Shown here: positions 1-8,364 of the stretch, in pieces
How the letters are laid out: the number at the start of each line of letters is the position of its first letter
Numbering within the stretch: position 1 is the stretch's first letter
Assembly (NCBI GenBank): GCA_965208745.1
Contig: CBDBPN010000003.1
Location: forward strand, 434,001-498,000
Origin: VXNE01 sp965208745
Lineage (GTDB): Bacteria; Pseudomonadota; Gammaproteobacteria; Pseudomonadales; Azotimanducaceae
Reading direction: 5' to 3'
Length of the DNA stretch: 64,000 nt
Translations under genes and position numbers: made by a program
Notes under the pieces: model-generated
Seen by the model: only the letters and a program-made list of their open reading frames with translations
The model's database searches: none
Told to the model about the DNA's origin: nothing

Positions 1-2
1 TG

Positions 3-1031
3 GTGAGCCCCGCGGCATTCGACAATCCAGACCTGGACCTGGACCCCGTCGGGACAGGACCCTGGAAGTACGACCGCGCGAACTCCGCCATCGGCGAAGT
101 CCACCGTTTCCTGCCGAACACGGAGTACTACGACGCCGCGTTCCGGGACGCCCCGCGGATCGCCATCCGCCCCCTGGCGAACAACCGGGCGCGGCTCAAC
201 GCCCTGATTTCCGGCCAGATCGATCTCGCCGAGGTGGGCCCCGCCGAGACGGCGCCGGCGCGGGCCGGCGGCTTCGGCATCTCCGCGGACTCGAGCGGCT
301 GGCTCGGCCTGACCATCCTGGACCGGGCCGGCGAACTGGTGCCCGAACTCGGCGACCCCCGCGTGCGGCAGGCACTCGGATTCGCCGTGGACCGGCAGGC
401 CATCGCCGACACCGTCTTCCTCGGCTACGCCCAGCCGGCGCTGCAGCCCATGGCGCCGGGGCTGGGCCACGATCCCGCCCTCGAGAGCTTCTTCTCTCAT
501 GACCCGGACCGCGCACGGGCCCTGCTCGCCCAGGCCGGGGTCGACGGCTTCTCCTTCTCGGTGCCCGTGCTGCCGCAGAACACCGCCCTGTACGAAGCCG
601 TCCAGGCCTACCTGCGCCAGGTGAACGTCGACATGCGCATCAAGGTCATCGAGCCCGGCACGATCGAGGCCCTCGCCCGCACGCGCGAGTACCCGATGAA
701 CACGATCGCCTATCCCAACTTCGACCCGGACAGCCGCCACCAGGCGATCTGGTCGGTCACGGCCGGGTTCAATCCGTTCCGCTACGAGGATCCGCGGCTC
801 GAGTGGCTCGGTCGCGACGCCCGGCGCAGCCTCGACGAGGAACTCCGCGCCCGCCACTACCGCGAGTACTTCAACATCGTCGTCAAGCAGGTGCTGTCGC
901 TGCCCCTGGTGTACTTCGACGAGATCGTGGCGTACGACCCGGACAGGCTGACCGGGGTGCGGGTGGACCGGTACATGCTCCGGGACGTGCGGCTGCGGCA
1001 GACGCCGCCCGTTCCGCCCGCCGGCGCCTGA
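3..1031 (+). CDS. ABC transporter substrate-binding protein, C-terminal part (cut by window edge)
   Basis: This is the C-terminal two thirds of a family 5 (peptide/nickel/opine type) periplasmic binding protein. The window starts inside the gene: its first residues, SPAAFDNPDLDLDPVGTGPW, align with about residue 180 of the complete paralogue at 3733-5352, and long stretches such as RQALGFAVDRQAIAD and SVTAGFNPF are shared. The GTG at position 3 is therefore an internal codon, not a start. It should capture a peptide-like or organic ligand for the ABC importer encoded downstream. The ligand cannot be read from the sequence. Family assignment is confident. Confidence 0.9.
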   Translation: MSPAAFDNPDLDLDPVGTGPWKYDRANSAIGEVHRFLPNTEYYDAAFRDAPRIAIRPLANNRARLNALISGQIDLAEVGPAETAPARAGGFGISADSSGWLGLTILDRAGELVPELGDPRVRQALGFAVDRQAIADTVFLGYAQPALQPMAPGLGHDPALESFFSHDPDRARALLAQAGVDGFSFSVPVLPQNTALYEAVQAYLRQVNVDMRIKVIEPGTIEALARTREYPMNTIAYPNFDPDSRHQAIWSVTAGFNPFRYEDPRLEWLGRDARRSLDEELRARHYREYFNIVVKQVLSLPLVYFDEIVAYDPDRLTGVRVDRYMLRDVRLRQTPPVPPAGA

Positions 1032-1040
1032 CGGCAGAGG

Positions 1041-1472
1041 TTACGGAGCGAAGCTCGAGCGCGCCTGCACGCCCCACCGCCCGTCGATCTTCGCGACGAT
1101 CCACATCGACGGGTAGGAGCCGATCGCGCTGCCGTCCGCGCGGTAACGGCTGAACTGCACCGCGAAATGCACCTTGCTGTCCGTGCTCTGAACGGCGCGC
1201 CGGTAGTCCCAGAGGCTGTAGTGCCAGCCGGTGGCGGCGATGAACTTCTCGAAGAAGTCCGCGACGCGGGACTCCGGCGACTCCAGGTGGATGATCCTGC
1301 CGCTCGCGATGCGCACGTGCGGGAAGTGAAAGGCCGCGTCCATGCCGGCGATGTCGCGGCGGTTCCAGGCGTCCATGTAGCCGTTCAGCGCCGCCAGCGC
1401 GTCCCGCTCGGGACCGGGCGACGCGACGATGTCGTCGCTGTGCTCGTCCGCGTGGTCGTGGATGTCCGCCAT
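1041..1472 (-). CDS. NTF2-like (SnoaL-type) small domain protein
   Basis: A 143-residue protein with the layout of an NTF2-like/SnoaL fold. It has an N-terminal helix with LNGYMDAWNRRDIAGMDAAF, a central FHFPHVRIASGRI segment and a C-terminal sheet ending in GRWGVQARSSFAP. The start is placed at ATG 1472 (MADIHDHADEH) because the same N-terminus recurs in the broken copy at 1969-2099. Such proteins bind or act on small hydrophobic molecules, but no catalytic residues can be assigned here. It is convergent with the binding-protein gene to its left. Function unknown. Confidence 0.72.
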   Translation of the reverse strand: MADIHDHADEHSDDIVASPGPERDALAALNGYMDAWNRRDIAGMDAAFHFPHVRIASGRIIHLESPESRVADFFEKFIAATGWHYSLWDYRRAVQSTDSKVHFAVQFSRYRADGSAIGSYPSMWIVAKIDGRWGVQARSSFAP

Positions 1473-1545
1473 GGCGCCGTCTCCGCCGGTGTCCAGGGGG
1501 ACGCATGATATGCCTGGCTGCCGCGCCGAGTTACGCTTGACGTAA

Positions 1546-1638
1546 AGCACACGCATCAACGATCAGTGGCGAGTCTGCTTCGAATGGCCGGCCAGCAGCC
1601 CCGGCCCGACGAAAGTTCAGATCGTCGACTACCACTGA
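1546..1638 (+). pseudogene. HigB toxin, C-terminal remnant
   Basis: An open frame follows a stop codon at 1543-1545 and reads STRINDQWRVCFEWP, ending in KVQIVDYH and a stop. INDQWR-x-CF and the terminal VDYH are hallmarks of the C-terminus of HigB, a RelE/ParE-superfamily ribosome-dependent mRNA interferase. Only about 31 codons remain. The N-terminal two thirds, including most of the fold, is missing, and the antisense NTF2-like gene lies just upstream. The remnant ends 20 bp before the higA start, the usual higB-higA spacing. The toxin is almost certainly inactive. Confidence 0.7.
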
Positions 1639-1658
1639 CAGACACATGGAGTCATGCC

Positions 1659-1967
1659 ATGACGCGCGAACCGATACATCCCGGCGAGACTCTGCGTGAG
1701 GATCTGGAAACGCTCGGCATGAGCGCGGCGGAACTGGCGCGGCGAATCGAAGTGCCGGTGAATCGCGTCACGCATATCCTGAACGGTCAGCGCGCAGTCA
1801 CGGGAGACACCGCACTGCGACTGGGACGGTTCTTCGGGACGTCAGGCGAGTTCTGGTTGAACCTGCAGAAGCTATACGAGTTGAGGCGGGCGGAACGCGC
1901 GCACGGCGCGGAGATCGGGCGTCTGCCGTCGCTGGCGAACGACAGCCGCTTGTCTGCGCCGGGTTGA
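1659..1967 (+). CDS. higA: HigA-family antitoxin, XRE-type HTH
   Basis: A 102-residue HigA antitoxin. It opens with REPIHPGETLREDLETLGMS, typical of the family. A Cro/C1 helix-turn-helix follows (SAAELARRIEVPVNRVTHIL at about residues 22-41), then the RFFGTSGEFWLNLQ helix that normally contacts toxin and DNA. HigA proteins bind HigB and repress their own operon. ATG 1659 is chosen because homologues begin at this point. The toxin gene upstream survives only as a C-terminal stub, so this is an orphan antitoxin that may persist as a DNA-binding regulator or as protection against related toxins elsewhere. Confidence 0.86.
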   Translation: MTREPIHPGETLREDLETLGMSAAELARRIEVPVNRVTHILNGQRAVTGDTALRLGRFFGTSGEFWLNLQKLYELRRAERAHGAEIGRLPSLANDSRLSAPG

Positions 1968-1968
1968 G

Positions 1969-2099
1969 GGCGCGTCCAACGATCTCGCGGCTGGTCCAGG
2001 CGTCCGCGTAGCCGTTCAACCCCGCCAGCGTTTGTCGGGGCCCGGCGCGGTGACGATGTCGTCGCTGTGCTCGTCCGCGTGGCCGTGGATCTCCGCCAT
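1969..2099 (-). pseudogene. Truncated, frameshifted second copy of the NTF2-like gene
   Basis: Read on the reverse strand from ATG 2099, this encodes MAEIHGHADEHSDDIV, nearly the same as the N-terminus of the gene at 1472-1041. About 4 bases are missing near 2035, which shifts the frame before LNGYADAWTSREIVGR. Similarity stops about 2 bp after the higA stop codon. It is a 5' fragment of a tandem paralogue whose 3' part is replaced by the higB'-higA segment. Similarity also extends a short way upstream of the start codon, around a shared GCATGATA. Confidence 0.75.
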
Positions 2100-2170
2100 G
2101 GCGCTACTCGCTCGCCCCGAAAGTCCGCATGATACGCTTGAGCGCCATCCACTCCCTGGGGTTTCGAGCC

Positions 2171-3718
2171 ATGACCGCGCCCCGTGTCCGCCCCCGCCCC
2201 GGGCGACTTTGGCTACCCGCCATCACCGGCACCGCGCTCCTGCTCGCAGCCTGCGAGGAGCCACCGTCCGCACCGGCGGAAGCGCCGGGCGAGTCCGAAG
2301 CCGCCACCACCGGCGCCCGACCGCCCAACATCGTCCTGGTCTTCGCGGACGACCTCGGCATCGGCGACATCGGCGTCTACGGCGGGGAGGTCATCTCCAC
2401 CCCCAACATCGACGCGCTGGCGGCCGCCGGGGTGCGCGCGACGGAGGGATACGTCTCGCATCCCGTGTGCAGTCCGTCCCGCGCCGGCATGCTGACGGGG
2501 CGCTACCAGGCCCGCCACGGCTGGGAGTTCAATCCGGCCGGCCGCGACGTGGACAACGGGATGAGCGCCGCGGAGCGGACCTTCGCCGACGCCCTCAAGG
2601 ACCTGGGTTACGCGACCGGCATGGTGGGCAAGTGGCACCTCGGCTACGAGCGCGAGCATCACCCCAAGAGCCGCGGCTTCGACGAGTACTTCGGCGTCCT
2701 CGCCGGGGGCAGCATCTTCATCGACTCGCGCACCCCGGGCGTGGAGACCATCGGGCCGCCCCTGACGGAACGGCCCGAACGCGTCGCCGTCTCCCGCGGC
2801 TTCGAGACGGTGGAGGTCGAGGAGTACCTGACGGACGCGTTCACCGACGAGGCCGTGGCGTTCATCGACCGTCACAGCGACGAGCCGTTCTTCCTCTACC
2901 TCAGCCATACGACCCCACACACGCCCCTGCAGGCTACGGAACGCTATCTCGAGCCGTACCGGCACATCGAAGATCCGCGCACGCGCGTCTACGCGGCGAT
3001 GGTGGGCTCCCTCGACGAGAGCGTCGCGCGCGTCGTCGCGAAGCTCCGCGAGATCGGCCAGTACGAGAACACCCTTATCGCCTTCCTGTCGGACAACGGG
3101 TGCGCGGGCTACATCGGCCAGGCGTGCTCGAACGCGCCGCACAAGGGCTTCAAGCGCTATCACCACGAGGGCGGCATCCGGACTCCGTTCATCCTGAGCT
3201 GGCCGGACGGGTTGCCCGCCGGACAGGTCTACGGCGAACCCGTGATCTCGCTCGACCTGCTCGCGACCTTCACCGGCGCGGCCGGGAATGCGGCCACCAC
3301 CGAGGACAGCGTCGACCTGCTGCCCTACCTCCGAGGCGAGGCCGACGGCCGGCCTCACGAGCACCTTTACTGGCGTTCCGGCCCGAACATGGCGATCCGG
3401 GACGAGCGCTGGAAGCTCATTCGGTATCGCCGGACCGACTTCACGACCGAGGACCTGGACGAGACGGGGCGCCTGACGCCTCCCGAGGAAGGCTGGCCGA
3501 CCGACGCGCCGCTCGGGCACGTGACCATGCTGTACGACCTCGACGCGGATCCCGGCGAGACCGTCAACCTCGCGGGCGAACACCCCGACGTGGTCGAACG
3601 GCTCTCCGCCCGCCACGCCGAATGGGTCGGCACGCTGCCCGCGCACCCGGCGATCCTGCCCGCCGTGCGGTCGACGCTCATCGAGGCCGACGGCGAAACG
3701 GTGCAGCTGATCTTCTAG
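2171..3718 (+). CDS. Sulfatase, secreted lipoprotein (formylglycine type)
   Basis: A 515-residue alkaline-phosphatase-superfamily sulfatase that should hydrolyse a sulfate ester outside the cytoplasm. ATG 2171 is chosen because it gives a signal peptide ending in the lipobox LAAC (Cys28). The metal-binding FADDLGIGD motif lies at about 58-66. The sulfatase signature CSPSRAGMLTGR begins at Cys100, the residue converted to formylglycine. GKWHLGY and the later LSDNGCAG metal site are present. The gene is 14 bp from the downstream binding protein and so probably shares its operon, suggesting that the desulfated product is imported. Substrate unknown. Confidence 0.93.
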   Translation: MTAPRVRPRPGRLWLPAITGTALLLAACEEPPSAPAEAPGESEAATTGARPPNIVLVFADDLGIGDIGVYGGEVISTPNIDALAAAGVRATEGYVSHPVCSPSRAGMLTGRYQARHGWEFNPAGRDVDNGMSAAERTFADALKDLGYATGMVGKWHLGYEREHHPKSRGFDEYFGVLAGGSIFIDSRTPGVETIGPPLTERPERVAVSRGFETVEVEEYLTDAFTDEAVAFIDRHSDEPFFLYLSHTTPHTPLQATERYLEPYRHIEDPRTRVYAAMVGSLDESVARVVAKLREIGQYENTLIAFLSDNGCAGYIGQACSNAPHKGFKRYHHEGGIRTPFILSWPDGLPAGQVYGEPVISLDLLATFTGAAGNAATTEDSVDLLPYLRGEADGRPHEHLYWRSGPNMAIRDERWKLIRYRRTDFTTEDLDETGRLTPPEEGWPTDAPLGHVTMLYDLDADPGETVNLAGEHPDVVERLSARHAEWVGTLPAHPAILPAVRSTLIEADGETVQLIF

Positions 3719-3732
3719 TGGGTTAGCACGCG

Positions 3733-5352
3733 GTGCCGAACACCGTTTCCCGCGCCGCATGGGTCGGGCTCGTCGCCTGCCTGCCGCTCCCGGGCTGCTC
3801 GGGCGGTCACGAAGAGGTGGCCAGCGCCGGGCTGCCGGTCGTCACGACCGCCGAGACCGTGCGCTTCGGGACGTCGAACCCGATGGTGACCTTCGACCCG
3901 CACCTCGCCGACACGGGTCCGCAGTTCTCCAGCTACCTCACCTTGGTGTACGACGGTCTGACGGCGCTGAACCTCGCAAGCCCTTTCGAGCCACATCCGA
4001 GCCTCGCCACGTCCTGGTCCTGGCCGGACGACAACACCATCGACCTCACCCTGCGCCGGGACGTCCGTTTCATAGACGGCGAACGGTTCGACGCGCACGC
4101 GGCAAAGGCCAACATCGACCGCCTCATGGAGCTCGAGGGACCGCGCATCAACACCGTCGCATCGATGTACGCGGCAGAGGTGCTGGACGACTACGCCTTG
4201 CGCCTGCACCTGCACTTCCCGGACCCGACGCTGCTGTATAACTTCGGCCTCTCGCCCGGCATGATGGTGAGCCCGGCCGCCTTCGACAACCCCGACCTCG
4301 ACCTGAACCCGGTCGGCACCGGTCCCTGGCTGTACGACCGGGCGCGCTCGACGCTCGGCGAAGTCCTGCATTTCGTCCCGAACCCGGAACACTTCGACCC
4401 GACCTACCACGACGTACCGGCCATCGCCGTCCACGAACTCCCCGACCGGCGCGCGCGCCTGAACGCGCTGATTTCGGGACAGATCGACCTCGCCATCGTC
4501 GGACCGACGGAGGCCGAACCGGCGCGCGACCTCGAGTTCGGCGTCACCTCCCGCGCCAACCGCTGGTTCGGGCTGACGATACTGGACCGGGCGGGCGAAC
4601 TCGTTCCGGAGATGGGCGACCGGCGGGTGCGGCAGGCGCTCGGCTTCGCCGTGGACCGGCAGGCGATCGCGGACGCGGTCTACTTCGGATATGCGCGGCC
4701 TACCTCCCAGCCCATGCACCGGGACAATCTCGGCCACGACCCAGAGCTCGAGTCGTTCTTCTCCTACGACCCCGCCCGCGCCCGCGCCCTGCTCGACGAA
4801 GCCGGGATCGACACCTTCTCGTTCACGGTGCCGGTGACGGCCGACAGCGTCCCCCAGTACGAGGCCGTGCAGGCCTACGTCCGGCGGGTCGGCATCGACA
4901 TGCGCATCAAGGTGATCGAGCCCGGCAGCGTCGCTGCGCTCGCCCGAACGCGCGACTACCCCGTGAACACCATCGGTTATCCCAACTTCGATCCCGACAC
5001 GCGCCACCCGGCCATCTGGTCGGTCACCGCCGGCTTCAACCCCTTCGGCTACGAGGACCCCCGGCTCGAGCAACTGGCCGACGAGGCGATCCGCAGCCTC
5101 GATGACGACCTGCGCGCCAGCAATTACCGCGAGTACTTCAACGTAATCGTGAAGGAAGTCCTCACGCTGGTGTATCTCCAGATCGACGACCTCGTCATCT
5201 ACGACGCGGACAAGCTCGCCGGCGTCCGTGTCGGGCGTTACATAGATCCCATGCTGCGCGAGATACGGATCAAGTCCGGGGCCCCGGTGTTCGCCGGCGT
5301 CGGGGGCCTGCCCGACTCGTCACATCCCGCGTCCGCAAGCCCGCGCCCGTGA
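3733..5352 (+). CDS. ABC transporter substrate-binding lipoprotein, peptide/nickel type
   Basis: A 539-residue family 5 solute-binding lipoprotein. Translation from GTG 3733 gives a short signal peptide with lipobox LPGC (Cys22). TSNPMVTFDPHLADTGPQFS is followed by the LDLTLRRDVRFIDGE-type region common to DppA/OppA proteins, the latter read here as IDLTLRRDVRFIDGERFDAH. It lies 14 bp after the sulfatase and 40 bp before the permease, so it delivers ligand to the transporter encoded by the next three genes. It is a close paralogue of the protein cut by the left window edge; the two probably arose by tandem duplication and may bind different ligands. Confidence 0.93.
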   Translation: MPNTVSRAAWVGLVACLPLPGCSGGHEEVASAGLPVVTTAETVRFGTSNPMVTFDPHLADTGPQFSSYLTLVYDGLTALNLASPFEPHPSLATSWSWPDDNTIDLTLRRDVRFIDGERFDAHAAKANIDRLMELEGPRINTVASMYAAEVLDDYALRLHLHFPDPTLLYNFGLSPGMMVSPAAFDNPDLDLNPVGTGPWLYDRARSTLGEVLHFVPNPEHFDPTYHDVPAIAVHELPDRRARLNALISGQIDLAIVGPTEAEPARDLEFGVTSRANRWFGLTILDRAGELVPEMGDRRVRQALGFAVDRQAIADAVYFGYARPTSQPMHRDNLGHDPELESFFSYDPARARALLDEAGIDTFSFTVPVTADSVPQYEAVQAYVRRVGIDMRIKVIEPGSVAALARTRDYPVNTIGYPNFDPDTRHPAIWSVTAGFNPFGYEDPRLEQLADEAIRSLDDDLRASNYREYFNVIVKEVLTLVYLQIDDLVIYDADKLAGVRVGRYIDPMLREIRIKSGAPVFAGVGGLPDSSHPASASPRP

Positions 5353-5392
5353 ACGCGCGCAACGCCCTTCTTTTTCCGCAAACGACCGCGGC

Positions 5393-6337
5393 ATGCTGAA
5401 GCTCCTCGCGGCGCGCATCGTGGGGCTCGCGCCCCTGCTGCTGATCGTCTCGTTCCTGACGTTCCTGATGCTGCACCTGGTGCCCGGCGACATCCGGGAC
5501 ATCATCCTGGGGGTCGACGCGACGCCGGAGCAGTACGAGGAACTCGGCGAGAAGCTCGGCCTCGACGACCCGTTCGTGGTCCAGTACGGGCGCTGGCTCT
5601 TCAAGGCGGTGCGGGGCGACCTCGGCACGTCCGCGTACAACAGCCAGACGGTCGTCGACGCCGTGCTCGACACGCTGCCGGTGACGCTGTCGCTGACCTT
5701 CGGCGGCATGCTGGTCGGGATCGTCATCGGCGTCCCGGCCGGCGTCTACGCGGGGCTGCACCGCGGGGGTCTCATCGACCGCGTGGCCGTGCTCGGAGCG
5801 ACGGTCGGGCAGGCGCTCCCCAACTTCTGGGTCGCCATCATCCTCGTCATTCCCTTCGCCCTCTGGTGGCAGCTCCTGCCGGCCACCGGCTTCACGTCGC
5901 CGACCGAGAGCGTGACCGAGTGGCTGCGGAGCATCGCGCTCGCGTCGGTGGCACTCGGCACGTCGGCCAGCGCCGCCCTCGCCCGCCAGACGCGGGGCGC
6001 CGTCATCGACGTGCTCGGCACCGACTACATCCGTACCGCCCGCGCGAAGGGGCTGTCCGAGCGCACGGTGACCTTTCGCCACGCGCTGAAGAACGCCGCC
6101 GTGCCGATCGTCACGACCATCGGCTTCCAGGTGAACGGGTTGCTAGGCGGCGCGCTCATCGTCGAGCAGGTGTTCGGGCTCAACGGCTTCGGGTCCCTCG
6201 CCATCGACTCGGTGCGCACGCAGAACATCCCGATCATGCAGGGCGTCGTGATGATGGGCACCCTCGTGATCGTCGCCGTCAACATCGCCGTGGACATCGC
6301 TTACGGGTACGTCAACCCGAGGATGCGGCCGGCATGA
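5393..6337 (+). CDS. ABC transporter permease, DppB-like
   Basis: A 314-residue inner-membrane permease of the DppB/OppB type. The N-terminal membrane helix LLLIVSFLTFLMLHLVPGD carries the LVPGD motif typical of the family. Further helices follow, and the cytoplasmic EAA loop that couples to the ATPase reads YIRTARAKGLSERTV at about residues 213-227. It forms half of the translocation channel with the permease part of the next protein. The two genes overlap by 4 bp (ATGA), implying translational coupling. Confidence 0.95.
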   Translation: MLKLLAARIVGLAPLLLIVSFLTFLMLHLVPGDIRDIILGVDATPEQYEELGEKLGLDDPFVVQYGRWLFKAVRGDLGTSAYNSQTVVDAVLDTLPVTLSLTFGGMLVGIVIGVPAGVYAGLHRGGLIDRVAVLGATVGQALPNFWVAIILVIPFALWWQLLPATGFTSPTESVTEWLRSIALASVALGTSASAALARQTRGAVIDVLGTDYIRTARAKGLSERTVTFRHALKNAAVPIVTTIGFQVNGLLGGALIVEQVFGLNGFGSLAIDSVRTQNIPIMQGVVMMGTLVIVAVNIAVDIAYGYVNPRMRPA

Positions 6338-8364
6338 GCGAACAGCACGCCGTCGCCACGGACACGGGCCACCCGTTGGCGCCCCTCGACCAGGATGAAG
6401 CGATGGGGAGCGCGGCCCCGCTGACGGGCAGCGAGCGCTTCCTGCGCGCGTTCCTGCAGCACCGCCCCGCGGTCATCTCCGCGGGCTATCTCGCACTGCT
6501 GGTGGTGGTCGCCCTGTTCGGACTCTACCTCGTGCCGCACGACCCGCTGGTCATCGACCTCACGCGGACCTTCGAGGGGCCGTCGTGGGAGCATTGGCTG
6601 GGCACGGACCACCTCGGGCGGAGCACCCTGGCCCGCATCGTGGCGGCGACCGCCGTGGCACTGAAGGCGGCGTCCCTCGGTGTCGGTATCGCCCTGGGGC
6701 TCGGCGCTCCGCTCGGCCTGCTGTCGGGCTACTTCGGAGGCGGGTGGGACCGGATCGCGATGCGCATTGTCGAGGCGATCATCGCGCTGCCGGCGCTGCT
6801 GGTCGCCATCGCCATCCTCGCGATCCTGGGCCCGAGCCTCACCAACGCCATGATCGCCCTCGGCATCGCGAACGCGACGGCCTTCTTCCGCCTGATGCGC
6901 GGCACGGCGCTCGAAGTGCGCGAGGCCGTCTACGTGGATGCGGCACGGGTGAGCGGCGCGGCGACGGCGCGCATCCTGCTGCGCCACGTGTTGCCGAACG
7001 TGACCGGACCCCTCACGGTGCAGACGACACTGACGTTCGCGTACGTGCTGCTTGCGGAGGCGGGACTCTCCTACATCGGGCTCGGCGTGCAGCCGCCGGA
7101 GGCGAGCTGGGGCGTGATGCTGGCCACGGCGCAGAACTACCTGCACCAGCATCCGTTCATGGTGGCCCCGCCCGGACTCATGATCGTGTTCAGCGTGCTC
7201 GCCTTCAACCTGGTCGGGGACGGGCTGCGCGATGCGCTCTCGCGGGTCGAGGCGCACCCGGCCGAAGGCCGCAGGAAGCGCGCGAGTCCCGTGGCGCCGC
7301 CGGCGGCGCCGCAGCCGGGACGCGACGCGGACGTGGCGCCCCTGCTCTCGATCTCCGACCTGGAAGTCCGGTTTCCCGCGCCCCGGGGCGGGGATCTGAC
7401 GGTGGTCAGCGGCGTCGGCTTCGAGATGCAGGCCGGGCGCACGGTCGGCCTCGTCGGCGAGTCCGGCTGCGGGAAGTCGGTCACGGCCATGGCCGTGATG
7501 GGGCTGCTCGGCGAAACCGGACGCATCGCCGCGGGTTCGATCCGGTTCGACGGGCGGGAGCTCGTCGGCATGCCTCCCGCCGAACTGAACCGCATCCGCG
7601 GCGACGCGATCGGCATGATCTTCCAGGAACCGGGCGCGAGCCTGAACCCGGCATTCACGGTGAAACACCAGATCGCCGAAGCGCTCCGAGTCCACGAGGG
7701 CATGACACGGCGGCAGGCCGGAGCGCGGGCCATCGAACTCCTCGAGCACGTCGGCATCCCCGGCGCCGCGCAACGTGCCGACGACTATCCGCACCAGTTC
7801 TCCGGCGGCATGGCGCAGCGCGCGATGATCGCGATGGCGCTGGCCTGCAGCCCCAAGCTCCTGATCGCCGACGAGCCGACCACGGCGCTCGACGTCACCA
7901 TCCAGGCGCAGGTGCTCGATCTCCTGACCGCCCTGCAGGAAGAGCACGGCATGGCGATCCTGCTCATCACCCACGACCTCGGGGTGATCGCGGACATGTG
8001 CGAGGAGGCGCTGGTGATGTACGCGGGCATGATCGTCGAACAGGGCCCGGTCGGTCCTCTCCTGTCCACGCCCGCGCATCCCTACACCAACGGACTCCTC
8101 TCCTCGATGCCCCAGAGCGGTCCGCGGCGGGAGCCCTCAGCCGGGGAGCCCGAGGGGCTTGCCCCTCGCAAGAGAGCACTACCCCAAATCCCAGGGCGCG
8201 TCCCGCCGGCGTGGGCTTGGCCGGAGGGCTGCCGCTTCCATCCGCGCTGTCCCCACGCGGGCCCGGCATGCGAGGCCGGCGACATCCCGCTGCGCCCGGT
8301 CGCGCCAGAACGGGCCGCCCGTTGCGTGCGCCTCGACGAGATCGACCCGAGGCAGGGCTGGTAG
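6334..8364 (+). CDS. Fused ABC permease (DppC-like) and ATPase (DppD-like)
   Basis: A 676-residue fusion. Residues about 1-310 are a DppC-type permease with an N-terminal cytoplasmic tail, five to six membrane helices and the EAA loop YVDAARVSGA. Residues about 330-676 are a DppD-type ATPase with Walker A GESGCGKS (near 374-381), signature FSGGMAQRA, Walker B LLIADEPTTALD and the C-terminal GCRFHPRCP oligopeptide-transporter motif. Permease-ATPase fusions of this layout are known in proteobacterial peptide importers. The linker before the C-terminal motif contains an in-frame 42-nt palindromic repeat (8131-8172) that adds 14 residues. The start overlaps the upstream permease by ATGA, and the end overlaps the next ATPase by 1 nt. 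Confidence 0.94.
   Translation: MSEQHAVATDTGHPLAPLDQDEAMGSAAPLTGSERFLRAFLQHRPAVISAGYLALLVVVALFGLYLVPHDPLVIDLTRTFEGPSWEHWLGTDHLGRSTLARIVAATAVALKAASLGVGIALGLGAPLGLLSGYFGGGWDRIAMRIVEAIIALPALLVAIAILAILGPSLTNAMIALGIANATAFFRLMRGTALEVREAVYVDAARVSGAATARILLRHVLPNVTGPLTVQTTLTFAYVLLAEAGLSYIGLGVQPPEASWGVMLATAQNYLHQHPFMVAPPGLMIVFSVLAFNLVGDGLRDALSRVEAHPAEGRRKRASPVAPPAAPQPGRDADVAPLLSISDLEVRFPAPRGGDLTVVSGVGFEMQAGRTVGLVGESGCGKSVTAMAVMGLLGETGRIAAGSIRFDGRELVGMPPAELNRIRGDAIGMIFQEPGASLNPAFTVKHQIAEALRVHEGMTRRQAGARAIELLEHVGIPGAAQRADDYPHQFSGGMAQRAMIAMALACSPKLLIADEPTTALDVTIQAQVLDLLTALQEEHGMAILLITHDLGVIADMCEEALVMYAGMIVEQGPVGPLLSTPAHPYTNGLLSSMPQSGPRREPSAGEPEGLAPRKRALPQIPGRVPPAWAWPEGCRFHPRCPHAGPACEAGDIPLRPVAPERAARCVRLDEIDPRQGW
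8131..8172. repeat. REP-like 42-nt palindromic repeat inside the ATPase gene
   Basis: The unit begins GAGCCCTCAGCCGGGG and contains the perfect inverted repeat CGAGGGGC-TT-GCCCCTCG (8151-8168). The same unit occurs twice in tandem at 29848-29931. Here it is 42 nt, exactly 14 codons, and is read as EPSAGEPEGLAPRK in the linker between the nucleotide-binding domain and the C-terminal cysteine motif, so the frame is preserved. Related ATPases normally go almost directly from the SSMPQ-type region to QIPGRVP, which suggests an insertion. Confidence 0.85.

Noticed and set aside
1..5. GTG at position 3 as a gene start
   Set aside because: The paralogue shows that this point is about 180 residues into the protein, so the start is outside the window.
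2213..3760. A 515-codon reverse-strand frame opposite the sulfatase
   Set aside because: The + strand has a complete sulfatase with signal peptide and FGly site; the opposite frame has only codon-bias composition.
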